The notes beneath the pieces are model-generated. The model was not told where the DNA came from. It saw only the letters and a program-made list of their open reading frames with translations, and ran no database searches. Below, in pieces: positions 63,864 to 64,000 of a stretch of DNA of 64,000 nucleotides (position 1 is its first letter; each line of letters starts with the position of its first letter). This DNA is from Myripristis murdjan (lineage: Eukaryota > Chordata > Actinopteri > Holocentriformes > Holocentridae). Location of the stretch: assembly GCF_902150065.1 (NCBI RefSeq), contig NC_043986.1, positions 12,795,890 to 12,859,889 of the forward strand, in the 5' to 3' direction. The translations under genes and the position numbers were made by a program.

Positions 63864-64000
63864 TAATGAATATATGATTAATAAAATAACTTCTCAAATA
63901 TACTGCATTTGATTTGAATTAATGCATATCAAATTTCCACATTAATAAATATCCCACCAATTGCATTGAAAAGTTTTTTTTTTCTTTGTTTGCTCTTTAT

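Larger units (their letters stand above)
63232..64000 (+). other. slc2a5: Right-edge intron of slc2a5
   Basis: The exon for TM7 onward (expected to begin IYYYAD or similar) was not found before the right edge, so this is taken as intron 7. It contains the T run and the MITE listed separately. Confidence 0.6.

Overview
This is a window of vertebrate nuclear DNA, almost certainly from a ray-finned (teleost) fish. It has small spliced exons with GT-AG introns, AT-rich spacers full of microsatellites and short inverted-repeat elements, and a gene set that matches the conserved SLC25A33 - SPSB1 - miR-34a - GPR157 - SLC2A5 block of human 1p36. I joined exons by hand from reading frame, splice dinucleotides and remembered family sequences. 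No alignment was run.

Layout. (1) 1.4-3.6 kb, plus strand: a complete emerin-like LEM-domain gene (emd) with seven coding exons. (2) 5.2-9.0 kb, minus strand: a type I membrane receptor with one SRCR and two Ig domains. Its 3' end converges on emd. (3) 14.35-20.73 kb, minus: slc25a33, a mitochondrial pyrimidine-nucleotide carrier, all seven coding exons present. (4) 25.66-27.64 kb, minus: spsb1, a SPRY plus SOCS-box E3 adaptor with two coding exons. (5) 36.9-38.1 kb, minus: a glycine N-acyltransferase-like gene; its first coding exon was not found. (6) About 46.7-52.06 kb, plus: the miR-34a locus. It has the precursor hairpin, three likely exons of the primary transcript, a poly(A) signal, and a good p53 response element near the presumed promoter. 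(7) 53.64-57.05 kb, plus: gpr157, four coding exons, complete. (8) 61.3 kb to beyond the right edge, plus: slc2a5-like (GLUT5) sugar transporter. The first seven coding exons are visible and the gene leaves the window.

The order and relative orientation of slc25a33, spsb1, mir34a, gpr157 and slc2a5 match what I recall of the human block, read in reverse. H6PD, which sits between SPSB1 and MIR34A in human, was not seen; the acyltransferase-like gene occupies that place. The emd and SRCR-Ig genes to the left are not part of the human block. The genes do not form one pathway. The clearest regulatory unit is p53 site - primary transcript - miR-34a.

The rest is spacer and intron: several foldback or terminal-inverted-repeat elements, a 65-bp near-perfect palindrome, diverged local duplications inside and upstream of slc25a33, a SINE-like relic and many simple repeats. 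I saw no retrovirus-like element, tRNA, rRNA or CRISPR array. No convincing wholly novel system was found. The most useful points are the miR-34a/p53 unit, the SRCR-Ig receptor architecture and the synteny change at the H6PD position.
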